A DNA stretch of 64,000 nucleotides from Nostoc spongiaeforme FACHB-130 (GCF_014698475.1 NZ_JACJTB010000027.1:23937-87936), one strand, 5' to 3'; shown: positions 28,815 to 39,513, counted from the first letter of the stretch. The notes: generated from the letters alone by a model not told the origin. Numbers and translations are program-made.

Positions 28815-30766
28815 TTAAATTAAGGAAAATGTTATTTGAAATTCTACACCAGTATGATTGTTAATCTTAATGGTTCCTGAGATTTGTTGAGTTAAAGCCT
28901 CAACTAACTGCCAACCCAAAGAGGCTGTATTTTGAAAATTAAAATTAGGTGGTAAGCCGACACCATTATCACTAACAAAGATAGTGAATTGCTGGTCTAA
29001 ATCTTCTCTAATTCCTACATAAATTTCTCCATTTCTACCATTAGGAAAACCATATTTTAAAGAGTTAGATACTAGTTCATGTACAATTAACCCACAAGGA
29101 ATTGCCAAATCTAAACCGAGTAAAACCTGATGTTCAACATTAAATCTTAAAGAAATTGCACCTGCATTAATTTCATAAGAGCTAAATAAACTTGCAACTA
29201 AATCTTGAATATATTCACTAAAATCAATGCGAGCTAAGTCAGGAGATTGATACATTTTTTCATGTACCAAGGCCATTGATTCGATTCGCTGCTGACTTTT
29301 TTGAAAAACATACATATCTTCTTGGTCTTGAATATAATCAGATTGCAAATTCAGCAGACTAGAAATTACTTGTAAATTATTTTTGACTCGGTGGTAAATT
29401 TCTTTGAGTAATACTTCTTTTTCCAGTAATGATGCTTGAATTTGTGCTTGAGATTGTTTGCGATCGCTAATATCTTCAATCACAGCAATAAAATACTTTG
29501 GTTCTCCTGAAGAATGGTGTGTTAACGAAACAGTCAGGTTGATCCAGATTACAGCACCATCTTTACGAAAATAACGTTTTTCGATGGAATATGTTTGAAT
29601 ATTACCTAGTAATATTTCATCAACATATTTCAAAGATTCATTTAAATCATCTGGGTGAGTAATTTCCTGAAAGGTGCGTAACTCTAATTCCTCGGCTGTA
29701 TAACCAACAATATCGCAAAGTCTTTGGTTGACTAATAACCATCTGCCATCTAAACCTACATGGGCAATTCCCACTGCTGCTTGATGAAATGCCGTCCGAA
29801 ATCGCTCTTCACTATCTCTTAATGCCTTTTCTATTTGTTTACGTTTAGTAATTTCTGCCTCTAATGATTTGTTGATTTTTTTTAACTCTGCTGTGCGTTC
29901 TTCTACTTTAGTTTCTAGTTGTGTGAGTATTTTACTTAAAGTTTCTTCGGCTTGCTTACGTTCAGTAATATCTGTATGTGACCCTACCATACGGATGACA
30001 TTATTATTTTCATCCCACAAGGCTTGACCCCGATCTAATATCCATTTGTACGTCCCATCTTTACAAAGCACCCGAAATTCTTTAGCGTAAAATGATGTAA
30101 ATTTTGCAAAATGATCTTGAACTGCTTTGACTACATCATCTAAATCATCTGGGTGAATTCTTGTCCAAATTTCTTGCAGATGATTTTTAATTTCATCATC
30201 TTCATAACCAAGCATTTCTTTCCAACGAGAAGAGAAAAAAACTTGATTTGTTTTAATATTCCAATCCCAAATCCCATCATTATTGCCACGCAAAGCTAAT
30301 TGCCAACGTTCTTCACTTTCTCGGAGTACTTCTTCTGTACGTTTGCGTTCAGCAATTTCTGTGGCTAGTTGAGAGTTTGCAGCTTCTAGTTGTGCATGGC
30401 TAGGTAAAGCTAATGCTTGAGGTATTAATGGCACAAGTTGTACAGCTGTAGTGACTGAGATCAAAGCTGTGATGGCTTTAATCAACCCTGATAACCAATA
30501 AGTTGGATACCAAAGTGTCCAAACATCCATGACATGAGTTGTACCGCAAGCAATGATAAATGCACCAAACATTAAAAATATCCAGTCAAACGGCAAATCT
30601 TTGCGTTTGCGGACGAAATACACTAGCATGAATGGAATTGAATAATAAGCTATTGCAGTTAGTGAGTCGGAAATAACATGCAACCAGACTAATCCCGGCT
30701 TCCAGAGATAGCAATGTCCGTGGGGAATAAACTGGTTAGGAAAAAAAAATTATCTAAAAACGCCAT
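28815..30766 (-). CDS. Ethylene-receptor-like sensor histidine kinase, frame interrupted in a T9 run
   Basis: The N terminus matches the ETR1 ethylene/copper-binding membrane domain: [20 protein letters not shown], then [18 protein letters not shown] with the Cys and His that in plant ETR1 (Cys65, His69) bind Cu(I). Two PAS domains ([14 protein letters not shown] and [14 protein letters not shown] regions) and a HisKA_2 kinase ([20 protein letters not shown]) with HATPase follow. The uninterrupted frame begins only at a TTG at 30683, inside the conserved domain. Upstream of it the frame encodes [18 protein letters not shown], the expected start of the domain, but reaches a stop without an ATG. 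An ATG at 30766 would join it if the T9 run (A9 at 30741-30749, plus strand) were T10, beginning [20 protein letters not shown] and giving 650 residues. Confidence 0.85.
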
Positions 30767-31081
30767 CCTCAAAACCTGTTAATTGTAAAAGTCTTTACCG
30801 GAGGGTCATGGTTGTAGAAGAGTTTTCTTACTTCTCTGGGCGCAGCCACTCATAAAGTACTTATATCCTTCATACTGCATAATAATCAGCTTTTTAACTA
30901 AGTAATGTAATAAATATTGATTGACATCAAGTTATCTCAAAAGGCAGTTGCTTGTTACCGTAAATTTTCTGAAATTAAGTTTATATTGTATAACAAATAT
31001 AACTTAGTTTTGATAACTTTTGTCTTGATTAGTTATCTTATGAGCAGTTAAGTCATATTTTCATGGAAATGCTCAGTTAAA
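30767..31081. other. Intergenic region between divergent genes
   Basis: It lies between the ethylene-receptor-like gene (-) and the lipoprotein gene (+). It is AT-rich, especially 30885-31040. No gene or strong hairpin was found; it should contain both promoters. Confidence 0.45.
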
Positions 31082-31099
31082 TTGGAGAATAAGAACAAA

Positions 31100-31993
31100 A
31101 TGAAGCGTTTTTGGACTGGAATTATCGTATTATCTAGCCTATTGATAGCACCTGCTTGCTCATCGGTCACAAAATCTGACAAAACGCAGGTATCTGGTAG
31201 TGAATCACAACATACTGATCATGAGCATAATATGTCGTCGAGTGAACATCAGGGACACTCAATGGAACATCCTGGTAATGAAGCTAAGACAAAAATCACT
31301 ACCCAAGCAAAACTAACTACGCCAAAAAATTTGCTACCAAATCAGCCTGTTAATTTAGTGATTAATGTTCAAGATACTGTCGGTAAATCTATAGACAAGT
31401 TCGATACTTTTCAAGAAAAACTGATGCACTTAATTATCGTGCGCGAGGATTTAGCCACTTATGATCATATTCATCCAACTTACAAAGGTAATGGACGTTT
31501 TGAAGTGAGTGCAAATTTTTCCACTCCTGGTAACTATAGTTTGTTTAGTGACTATAAACCCTCTGGACAAAATGAGGCGCTATCATTAATGCAAGTTAAA
31601 ATTCCTGGTTCAATTCCTTTACCAAAAAGTTTAGAAAAGTTTGAAAAAACTAAAGTTATCTCTAATACTAAAGTTAATCTTGATGTTGCCAATCAAAATA
31701 TCCAGGCTGGTAAAGAAGTTACCTTGAATTTTGATATCAAAGATGCGGCAAATAATCAGCCAATTAAGGATTTAGAGACTTATTTAGGTGAAAAAGGACA
31801 TTTAGTGATTGTGAAAAGTTCCTCACCCTTGACAGTTAATGATTATATCCATGCTCATGCTCTCAAAAATAGTGCAGATGGACAGATAAAATTCGTTACT
31901 AACTTTCCTCAACCTGGAACATATAAACTGTGGATGCAGTTCCAGCGTCGTGGTAAAGTTGATACAGCAGATTTTTGGGTAAATGTAGTGTAA
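31100..31993 (+). CDS. His/Met-rich lipoprotein, possible metal binding
   Basis: 297 residues from the ATG at 31100 (MKRFWTGIIVLSSLLIAPAC), preceded by GGAG. An upstream in-frame TTG at 31082 would add six residues. The signal peptide ends in a lipobox-like APAC, so the protein is probably lipid-anchored. After it comes a His/Met-rich stretch (HTDHEHNMSSSEHQGHSMEH) typical of copper or zinc binding. Two beta-sandwich-like repeats follow, each with a His cluster (TYDHIHPTYKG and NDYIHAHALKN), resembling YtkA-type domains. A metal role is inferred only from composition. Confidence 0.7.
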   Translation: MKRFWTGIIVLSSLLIAPACSSVTKSDKTQVSGSESQHTDHEHNMSSSEHQGHSMEHPGNEAKTKITTQAKLTTPKNLLPNQPVNLVINVQDTVGKSIDKFDTFQEKLMHLIIVREDLATYDHIHPTYKGNGRFEVSANFSTPGNYSLFSDYKPSGQNEALSLMQVKIPGSIPLPKSLEKFEKTKVISNTKVNLDVANQNIQAGKEVTLNFDIKDAANNQPIKDLETYLGEKGHLVIVKSSSPLTVNDYIHAHALKNSADGQIKFVTNFPQPGTYKLWMQFQRRGKVDTADFWVNVV

Positions 31994-32397
31994 GTTTTGC
32001 GATCGCCTATTACAGTGTTACTAGTCGCATCATTGTCAGTAAATAAATGGCGATCACTACTACATTTATTTAATATGAATCCTACATCTATCTAAAAGTA
32101 GATTTTGCGAATTACTTAAAATAGCTGAATATGATATTAAATTGTTGCATGAGGGTTGCAATTAAGTATTAATCAGTTTATTGTGTTTGATTAAATCACG
32201 TAAATTTATACTGTTTGTTGAGAAAAGCGGGTAAAAAAAGTAGTAGGGAGAATCAATGTATCATGTTCACTCTGCTATTTTATTACTCTATTAAAACTTA
32301 ACTTTGCAGTATTTCAATTCAACAGAAAGTGATAAAACCGTGTTGCAAAAGTGTTCTGTGTAATTGAATGTACAAGAAACTATAAGGGCTTGCTGGC
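31994..32397. other. Intergenic region
   Basis: About 400 bp of AT-rich DNA with a GCGATCGC octamer just after the lipoprotein stop. No gene, RNA or strong hairpin was seen. Confidence 0.4.
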
Positions 32398-32721
32398 ATG
32401 AGACTATCTGAGCTAGATCCACTCATACCGCTAAATGATTTAAGAGAAGAACTCTTGAAGTTACCAAAGGGCTACTTGTTTTACGAAGAAGAACTGGTAA
32501 ATTTTTTATCTCGCAGAAGATGGCCTGAGAGCGATCGCCGCATTGACCGAACAACTTTTTGGCGCTGGCGAAACGATAACGGAATTGAACGCCAAAAAGT
32601 ATTTAGTCGATTGGATTTGCTCAAACTCTGTCGCATCTGCGACCACTACCGTGTAGATGGAACTCGTAATGAGTATTTATTAATTATGAAACAAAAAAAA
32701 GAGTTAGCATTAAACAGATGA
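32398..32721 (+). CDS. Small helical hypothetical protein
   Basis: A 107-residue, charged, mostly helical protein starting MRLSELDPLIPLNDLREELL. The segment DRTTFWRWRNDNGIERQKVF followed by LLKLCRICDHYRV looks like a DNA-binding helix-turn-helix, but I do not recognise a family. A clear terminator follows, consistent with a single-gene unit. Confidence 0.55.
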   Translation: MRLSELDPLIPLNDLREELLKLPKGYLFYEEELVNFLSRRRWPESDRRIDRTTFWRWRNDNGIERQKVFSRLDLLKLCRICDHYRVDGTRNEYLLIMKQKKELALNR

Positions 32722-32749
32722 GGCTGAATATTTAATAACAAAACACGAA

Positions 32750-32787
32750 AAACCCGATTTTTTTGCCTAAATCGGGTTTTATTCTTA
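32750..32787 (+). terminator. Rho-independent terminator after the 107-residue gene
   Basis: AAACCCGATTT and AAATCGGGTTTT pair around a short T-rich loop and are followed by ATTCTTATT. It begins about 30 bp after the stop codon. Confidence 0.75.
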
Positions 32788-32854
32788 TTCAACCCAGATT
32801 CCGCAGGTGCGATCATCAATGCTGTATTTTTGAAAATGACTTAAATGCTGCATT

Positions 32855-33181
32855 TTAAGTACACTTACCAAAACAATGCTTTAGGTAAACGCACAACGGT
32901 ATCAAAGTTGATGGTATCCATTCGATAAATCTTTGATCAGAAGGAAGAAGCGGAAAAGCTGCACTCCATTGCTGTTTGACGTGGTTCAAATAAAAATGCT
33001 TGAAATTTCGGTAGTGTGTTGGATGAAATGCAATCAGTATCGTCATTATCTCACTTAAGCACAGGTTTCTAGCCCTATTTCTTCTTCTAGCTCCATTGAC
33101 CAACAGCTTTTTGTGCCATTGCGCTTCAAATACCTGACAGAAATCGTCTACATGACAGAATAATGCTTCTAAACTAAACAT
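32855..33181 (-). pseudogene. IS982-family transposase, N-terminal fragment
   Basis: 108 residues matching the start of IS982 transposases: MFSLEALFCHVDDFCQVFEA, RRRNRARNLCLSEIMTILIA, HYRNFKHFYL, and PLCVYLKHCFGK. Similarity stops at GKCT and a stop codon follows at once, so the catalytic part (SFIDSTSLKVC in relatives, from memory) is missing. CCTTATCCCGAAGTCAGGT near 33232-33250 could be the surviving left end. This is a decayed insertion sequence. Confidence 0.75.
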
Positions 33182-33334
33182 AGGGCAGGTTACTGGATTT
33201 GTCGTTATTTTCAGCTTACTACCTGCTCCTTTCCTTATCCCGAAGTCAGGTTAAATTAAACCAAAATTGACCTGAGTCGCACACAGATAAAATCTAGATT
33301 TATCTGTGTTTTTTGTGAAATAAACAGACAAATT

Positions 33335-35647
33335 CTATTGCCATTCTCTATCCTCAAGTTCCTTTTGAGGTAACAATAAAGTTACTTCAATTTCTTGCCT
33401 AATCGCAGCTGTCACCTCACAATTGCTATTCAAGCAATCGAGAAGTAGCTGATTAGCATCATAGTAGCGTTGTAGCACTTGCTGTTGCTGTTGGCTAAAT
33501 TGCCAATGGTGATTAATATTACGATAATTATTAACCGTCATTTTTAATTGTTCAATCCAAGCTGAAGAGTGTGCCTGCCACCATACCTGAAATTTTTCTT
33601 GATTTTGATGAGGATTTGGCAATTGATCCCTAAGTTGTTGCAGGGATTTATGGAGTCCAGCATCCAAAACAATGCTCAGAATGTTCGAGAGAGCATCTCC
33701 ACAGGTATAAGCATAGGCAAAATCTTGGCTGCGGTCGATCGCACATTCCAGCAGCAAGTTATCTAACACGGCATCCAGAAGCATTCCCTGGTCGAGGGTG
33801 CAGGCTAGGGTAAAGTGAGAAGCTATGTGAGGATTTCGGGCAAGTGCAAGGTAAAATGCACGGCTACTCGCAACTTTTGGTGGCGACGGGTTAGTCAGAG
33901 ATTTTTGGCTTGCCCAACTCAAAAATTCTTGGAGGTAAGGGTCTTGGGCCACCAGTGCATCAATGTGTTGCTTCATCAACTGCACCAGCCCGTCTGCACT
34001 CCGAAGCATGGCAGCTGTCAACAAGAAGATTTCGCGCCAGTGAGGGTCAGTGATGTGACTGACTAATCCTGCCAGAGCTTGCTCTAATGCCTGTAGGTTA
34101 TGGCTGGCAACGATTTTTCTCGCTGTGAAGTATTCTTGAAACGCTAGATAAGAGAAGGAGAAAATTCCCCGCGCTCGTTCTGTCAGTAGCCCATGTTGAG
34201 CTTCGATGGCCTTTAGTACCGCTTCACTTTCTAATTGCAGTTCCTCTGGCTCCATTGCCACCTCAGAAAGATTCCGAATATAGTCACTGATGTATTGCTC
34301 AATCACCCGTTGCTCAAAGAAGTACTGACCCTCTTCAAATGTTGTGGCTGCAATCTGACTCAACAACTTGAGCTTTTGTGGTAATAAAAACCCTCGGTAA
34401 ACCTCATCCCGTTCAACGCCTCTAGCTTCATCCCATTTGCCCAAGAGAAGATCCAGCCCTTGCTTATAAAAATCAGTCCGCTTAGTAGGAAATTTTTCCT
34501 GACCGTGGAACACCCAGCAGGCCAGATGCAAAAATAGGGGTGTGATCACGAGTTGGCGAAATTGCCAGTTTTCGGGTAAGTCCAGCTTATGAATAAACTG
34601 AAGGGACTGTACATGCCCATCTTGAGTGTTTGTCTTAGTGAATGCCACAAACCATTTTCGAGCGAAGGCGCGGATTTGTTCAGAGGTAAACGGGGCTATC
34701 TCAACATCGGTAAAGCCCCGGAGCGTGAGCTTTTTAGCTGCCGTTCGACAGGTCGCTACAAACCGATTTTTGTGATATTTGTCAGAAAATCTGCGAATTT
34801 CTCTTAAGACAGCATTACTTTCTTGGTTAAGAACTTCATCCATCCCATCGAACAATAGCAATACTCTGCCTTTCTCAAGCAAGGTTTCAATCACTGACTC
34901 TTCTGAAATTCCAGACGTAACAAATTCCTGGCGGATGTGGTGTAATAGGCTGAACTCGCCACTTACCCTAGATTCTTCAGCAAAATTCCTCAGTACGATG
35001 AAAACAGGAACCTGGTTTGCTGCAAATGCGCCTTGGTTACACTGAATAGCAAGATGTTGCAAAAAGGTGGTTTTACCTACTCCCGGTTTACCCAGCACCC
35101 TGAGTTTAGAGTAAGTTTCGACTGCCCGCATACCTGGTATTTGTTTCTGTTCAACCTCACCTAAACCAAAGCGGTCAAATTCAGTTGGTTTAAGGTTTTG
35201 CAGGTTAGAGATATCTAACCACTGTTGGCTGGGGATGTCTTCTAGAATATTCACATCAATATATATTTCATCGATCGCAACGGGATGACCCATATCTAAT
35301 AACTGCAAGATCCCGCATTGGTCTTGAATTTTTTCGTGGCGTTGCGATCGCACTTGTTGCACTAAGACATTAATATCTAAGACAGAAGCCTGGGCAACTT
35401 CTGTGGGATCGGAGAATTCGTCCGGCGGATCGGCAGCGATCTCCCGCCAATTCAATTCCAATATGGAACAAATTTCCAAAAATATATGACGCTCAACCGG
35501 ACGGCCAGAGAAAAACCGCCAAACAGGTTGTCGAGTCTTTAAGCCAACTTCTAACGCTAAATTTTCCTGAGTCCAACCCTTGCGGGCAAACGCTCTTTTA
35601 GCCTGTTGAATTCCAATATGTGATGCTTGGAGCGATCGCCTGACCAT
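33335..35647 (-). CDS. HTH-NACHT STAND NTPase
   Basis: A 770-residue protein. Residues 1-70 form a Cro/CI-like helix-turn-helix (GWTQENLALEVGLKTRQPVW). The NACHT domain has a P-loop at 186-194 (GKPGVGKTTF), FIVLRNFAEES, a Walker B LLLFDGMDEVLN near 265-277 and FVATCRTAAKKL. Helical and NCH2-like segments fill the C terminus. Bacterial NACHT proteins include antiphage proteins, and STAND proteins with DNA-binding heads can also be regulators; which applies here is unknown. The gene is isolated, next to an IS982 fragment and about 1.1 kb of non-coding DNA. Confidence 0.85.
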   Translation of the reverse strand: MVRRSLQASHIGIQQAKRAFARKGWTQENLALEVGLKTRQPVWRFFSGRPVERHIFLEICSILELNWREIAADPPDEFSDPTEVAQASVLDINVLVQQVRSQRHEKIQDQCGILQLLDMGHPVAIDEIYIDVNILEDIPSQQWLDISNLQNLKPTEFDRFGLGEVEQKQIPGMRAVETYSKLRVLGKPGVGKTTFLQHLAIQCNQGAFAANQVPVFIVLRNFAEESRVSGEFSLLHHIRQEFVTSGISEESVIETLLEKGRVLLLFDGMDEVLNQESNAVLREIRRFSDKYHKNRFVATCRTAAKKLTLRGFTDVEIAPFTSEQIRAFARKWFVAFTKTNTQDGHVQSLQFIHKLDLPENWQFRQLVITPLFLHLACWVFHGQEKFPTKRTDFYKQGLDLLLGKWDEARGVERDEVYRGFLLPQKLKLLSQIAATTFEEGQYFFEQRVIEQYISDYIRNLSEVAMEPEELQLESEAVLKAIEAQHGLLTERARGIFSFSYLAFQEYFTARKIVASHNLQALEQALAGLVSHITDPHWREIFLLTAAMLRSADGLVQLMKQHIDALVAQDPYLQEFLSWASQKSLTNPSPPKVASSRAFYLALARNPHIASHFTLACTLDQGMLLDAVLDNLLLECAIDRSQDFAYAYTCGDALSNILSIVLDAGLHKSLQQLRDQLPNPHQNQEKFQVWWQAHSSAWIEQLKMTVNNYRNINHHWQFSQQQQQVLQRYYDANQLLLDCLNSNCEVTAAIRQEIEVTLLLPQKELEDREWQ

Positions 35648-36777
35648 AAGACAAAAAACTCATATTAAAATTCACAACTTAAATTTTTATGAATACCAAG
35701 GATTTTATCTATATTTTTTTTCTTATGCTAAATATCTTCTGCTCTAGTTAAATCATACAAAAGTCAGAATCAGACTGGAATTTAATCCAAGTATTTCAAG
35801 TTTTGTAACAAACTCAAACGCTATTCACTCATTTTATACATCTCTAACCGTTGCTACACCCTGATCTCAAACACCGATTTGTCACGCTAGGAGAGAAAGA
35901 ATTTAGGGCTTTTTTCTGAACGCTGGTTAGCTTTTTAGAGCAACGACAGCAGATAGAACGCCGATTAGTATAACCAGAAGGTTGCAATATTACAGATATT
36001 TCAAACGAAGTTTTTTAATAGTAATCATTGCTATTTCCAAAGCTAATTCAAAAGCTTGCAGATGTTATCAAATCAAGAACATAAAATAGATATTTTAGGT
36101 AATATTCCTTTTATATCAATTCATATCAGTAGCCTATTAATTTTTTGGGTAGTTTTTAGTTGATCTGCTCTCATTAACTACCTCATTCTTTGGTTCATAA
36201 GGATGTTTGAAATTACAGCAAGATATCACTGTTATTTTTCATATCGGGCTATCTTCGCTACTTTTACACCTTTTTACTCAGTTTTGCAACCAAGCAAACC
36301 CTGCTGTTTGGAATTAGGTTTAAGAAAAGTTTTAATAGCGTAAAAGTTGTATATTTTGTAATAAAAAATTAACTTTTTAATAATGGACTACAATTACATT
36401 AACTATAATCATCTTTTAAGTAATACAATAGTATTAAGGCTAAAAATATTTATTTCAAAAATAGCTTCAACAGCTTGAGAACAAGGAAATCAAAAATCTA
36501 TCTTGAGAAATACATCTTCTGACTTTATTTCTTTTAAACATCGTCCATTTGAAAACTTGGAGTAGTGTGGGACGGAAAGCCCGCTCCTACCAGATATCTT
36601 GCAGATATTCCACTACTTTTAAAACTATGGTTATCAAAATAGATGTGGTTTAAAGAACAAAGTCAACGAAGGTATAGTCCGATAAATAGGTATATAAATT
36701 ACATTCTTGATGTAAATAATCTTGTCTAAGATTGACACCAATTCTGGTTATTAAAAACAACAATATAAGAGGAAAAA
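35648..36777. other. Long intergenic region (1.1 kb)
   Basis: No convincing gene on either strand. The DNA is AT-rich with many short stops. GTGGGACGGAAAGCCCGCTC at about 36568-36587 has the look of a dispersed repeat fragment. The last 100 bp should hold the promoter of the PRC-barrel operon. Confidence 0.45.
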
Positions 36778-36975
36778 ATGCCAAGACTCATAGGACATCG
36801 CTCTCATACTGGAGTAAACATCACCATTCTCATCATCATGCTCGCCATCTTCGGAGTACTCTACGAATACTTTGGCGTGATTAACATTGTTCCTGGTTTT
36901 GGTCGAGAGAAACGCTTTTTTCAGCTAAAAAATCAGCCAACTAACGAACAAGTCACTGGACAACCAAATCAATAA
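36778..36975 (+). CDS. Small single-span membrane protein
   Basis: 65 residues with one hydrophobic span (VNITILIIMLAIFGVLYEYF) after a short basic head, and a polar tail. AGAGGA upstream of the ATG is a good ribosome-binding site. The next gene starts 16 bp after its stop, so the two are probably co-transcribed. The family is not recognised. Confidence 0.6.
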   Translation: MPRLIGHRSHTGVNITILIIMLAIFGVLYEYFGVINIVPGFGREKRFFQLKNQPTNEQVTGQPNQ

Positions 36976-36991
36976 AAACTGCGAGGAATAA

Positions 36992-38647
36992 ATGCGTAAA
37001 GGTAGTGATATTATCAATAAAGTGGTCGTTACATACGACACGGGTAAAAAAATTGAGCGAATTCAAGATTTAATTTTTGATCAGACACGCAATCAACTTT
37101 TGGGCTTCCTGGTGCAAGAGAAGGGACTGTTTCGGGATGCAAAAGTGATTCCCTTGCAAGAGGTACAAGCTATCGGGTTAGATGCGATCGTAGTTAACTC
37201 GAAAGAATCTGTTGTTGAGGCACATCGTGTTCCGGCAATTAAAGAGATTTTGCACCAAAATATTGTGCTGAGAGGCACGAGAATTCTAACCACTGAGGGA
37301 CTCGATCTTGGCGGACTGGTTGATTTGTTCTTCGATGAGCATAGTGGACTGGTGGAAGGATACGAAGTTTCCGGTGGTGTGTTTGCCGATGCTTACTCTG
37401 GGCGATCGTTTGTTCCTGCTCCCGAAACGCTGAAAATTGGTGACGATGTTGCTTTTGTGCCTCCCGAAACTGCTCAAATGATGGCAGAACAAGTCGGTGG
37501 TATCCGAGGAGCCGTTAACGCAACTGAAGATAAATTCCAAGACTCGGCTGAAACTGCTAACCGCAGACTGCAAACAGCAGTTCAAACCGTAAATGAGCAA
37601 CTGCAAAGCTCGGTAGAGAACGCGAACCGTAGTCTACAGGAAGCAAGGCAGAATGCAGGTGAGCAATTGCAGACCGCAACTGATGCCACTAGCAGCAAAC
37701 TGCAAAACCTGAATCGAGATGCAACTACTTCGCTGACAAATAATCTGGTTGACCCTGCGGAGCAAAAGTTATACGTGATTGGTAAGCACGTTGAGCAGGA
37801 TGTGCTGACTCCAGACGAAAATGTATTGCTACTGCAAGGGCAGGAAGTCACCCTAGCCGATGCAGAATCAGCCGATCGCATGGGTATCCTCGATCAACTC
37901 TATCGAGCCACAGGTGGCAGTCTGACTGCAAACATCAGCCGCAATCTGCAAGCAGCAGCAGAATCTACTAGCAATCGAATTGGGAGTATAACTCACAGTA
38001 GCGTCGCTAATCTGCGCCACTCAGTTGATGGGCTGGCTGCACACGCAGCAATCCAGCAAGCAAAAGGGCGCAGAGTCCTGCACACAGTGCGTGCTAATGA
38101 TGGCTTAATTATTGCGGCATCTGGGCAGATTGTGACTGAATCCGTTCTTAATCGTGTCCAAACTTATGGTAAAGAAGCAGAATTGCTCAACGCTGTCGGT
38201 CTAACTCTGGCAACCGCAGTCCGGTCTAGTGCTAATGACACATGGTTAGAAACCAAAGTTCAACTGCGCGAGGGGGCAAATATTGCTCAAGAGAACCTCA
38301 ACACTTTTTGGCGAGCCTTGAAAAAGCAGTCTGAAAATCTACAAGGACGCAGCGAACGGGCAATGAAGAAGCAACGGATTGAACAAGCTCTGGGTCGTCC
38401 AGTTACCCGTGTCATTCTTGACCCAGAAGATAACGTAATTCTGAATGTGGGCGAACTAATTACGCATCGCGCCGTTAGTCAAGCTGAAGAAAGTGGAGTT
38501 TTGAATATCTTGCTGAGTTCAGTCTATACCAAGGAGCCAGAAATCTCGGACAAGGAGTTACGTGCTTCAGAACATGGAATGGCAGCACTGGTGGATCGCG
38601 GTAATAGGCGATCGCAACTTGAATCTAAAACAATCTTGGTAAACTAA
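36992..38647 (+). CDS. PRC-barrel domain protein with coiled-coil middle
   Basis: A 551-residue cytosolic protein. Two PRC-barrel domains lie at the N terminus ([20 protein letters not shown] and [20 protein letters not shown]). A long Gln/Ala-rich helical section follows ([20 protein letters not shown]), then PRC-like segments later ([20 protein letters not shown]). PRC-barrels act in RNA metabolism and photosynthetic reaction-centre assembly; cyanobacterial multi-domain members are uncharacterised. It forms an operon with the small membrane protein. Confidence 0.75.
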   Translation: MRKGSDIINKVVVTYDTGKKIERIQDLIFDQTRNQLLGFLVQEKGLFRDAKVIPLQEVQAIGLDAIVVNSKESVVEAHRVPAIKEILHQNIVLRGTRILTTEGLDLGGLVDLFFDEHSGLVEGYEVSGGVFADAYSGRSFVPAPETLKIGDDVAFVPPETAQMMAEQVGGIRGAVNATEDKFQDSAETANRRLQTAVQTVNEQLQSSVENANRSLQEARQNAGEQLQTATDATSSKLQNLNRDATTSLTNNLVDPAEQKLYVIGKHVEQDVLTPDENVLLLQGQEVTLADAESADRMGILDQLYRATGGSLTANISRNLQAAAESTSNRIGSITHSSVANLRHSVDGLAAHAAIQQAKGRRVLHTVRANDGLIIAASGQIVTESVLNRVQTYGKEAELLNAVGLTLATAVRSSANDTWLETKVQLREGANIAQENLNTFWRALKKQSENLQGRSERAMKKQRIEQALGRPVTRVILDPEDNVILNVGELITHRAVSQAEESGVLNILLSSVYTKEPEISDKELRASEHGMAALVDRGNRRSQLESKTILVN

Positions 38648-38752
38648 TGCTCGACTTTCACACCTTAACTATTCTCCGACACAGAGGTTTTCCGCATCTA
38701 ATTAAAGTACCTTAGTGCTGATCAACTAAAGCTATCAGGAGTTTAGCCAACA

Positions 38753-39025
38753 ATGTATAAACCAATCTTAGAAAAAGATGGGACTAAATCTGAGGGTGGA
38801 AAAACTATAAAGTGGTATGTGGCAGTACATTCCCACCCTTTAGATCAAAAGAAGTATTCTTACGCGATCGCTATCGATAACGTATTAGAGCGCAACCCAT
38901 ACCCTATCGCAGACTTTGACTCATGCTTGTTTGGTTGTTATGAAACAGCCTATCAAGCACTGAATGCCGCAGTTGAGGAAGCAAATCAGATAGTTGTGTC
39001 CCAAAAAACATTACAGAACAGATGA
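38753..39025 (+). CDS. Hypothetical protein
   Basis: 90 residues starting MYKPILEKDGTKSEGGKTIK, with a good ribosome-binding site (AGGAG) upstream. The mixed alpha/beta composition and the LFGCYETAYQALNAAVEEAN helix suggest a small folded cytosolic protein. No family is recognised. Confidence 0.55.
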   Translation: MYKPILEKDGTKSEGGKTIKWYVAVHSHPLDQKKYSYAIAIDNVLERNPYPIADFDSCLFGCYETAYQALNAAVEEANQIVVSQKTLQNR

Positions 39026-39167
39026 TTGATTTAAATAGCACTCCATTAAGCAACCCAACCTAACAAGATGCGATCGCAAAGAGAAAACGGTGATGTTATA
39101 ATGGCAGACTGTGAGTTATAATAAAGATATAAACAGCGATAACGCTACACATTGTGAGGCAACCAAT

Positions 39168-39455
39168 ATGGATGCCAATGAAGTTTTAAAACGATATGCA
39201 GCCGGAGAAAGAAATTTTAGACAGGCAGACTGGAGAGGAATAAGCCTGCCTAAAGCTAATTTAAGTGGAGTAGATTTGAGTGGCGCACATTTGAGCAACG
39301 CAGACTTGAGCGGCTCAGATTTAAGCAACGCTAATTTAAACTGGGCTGGACTCAAAGGAGCCAATTTCAGTAGAGCTAATCTGAGGGGGGCAAAAATGCC
39401 TGATGGAGGAACACACAACGATCTCTTAGAATCTGCCAATTATTTCTTTAGCTAA
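39168..39455 (+). CDS. Short pentapeptide-repeat protein
   Basis: 95 residues from the ATG at 39168 (MDANEVLKRYAAGERNFRQA), preceded by GAGG. A GTG at 39111 would lengthen it without support. Residues about 20-80 are A(D/N)LSG-type pentapeptides (ANLSGVDLSGAHLSNADLSG), predicted to form a quadrilateral beta-helix. Similar small proteins are abundant in cyanobacteria and mostly without known role. It precedes the ApcA-like gene, with a hairpin between. Confidence 0.75.
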   Translation: MDANEVLKRYAAGERNFRQADWRGISLPKANLSGVDLSGAHLSNADLSGSDLSNANLNWAGLKGANFSRANLRGAKMPDGGTHNDLLESANYFFS

Positions 39456-39481
39456 CGCTTGACAACAAATCTGCTATTGGT

Positions 39482-39513
39482 GAGCAGTGCCTTTAATCTA
39501 AAGGCACTGCTCA
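39482..39513 (+). terminator. Hairpin after the pentapeptide gene
   Basis: GAGCAGTGCCTTTA and TAAAGGCACTGCTC form a perfect 14-bp stem with a 4-base loop. Only a weak T run follows, so termination strength is uncertain. Confidence 0.65.

Noticed and set aside
32820..33260. Complete IS982 insertion sequence
   Set aside because: Only the first 108 residues of the transposase remain and no second inverted end was found.
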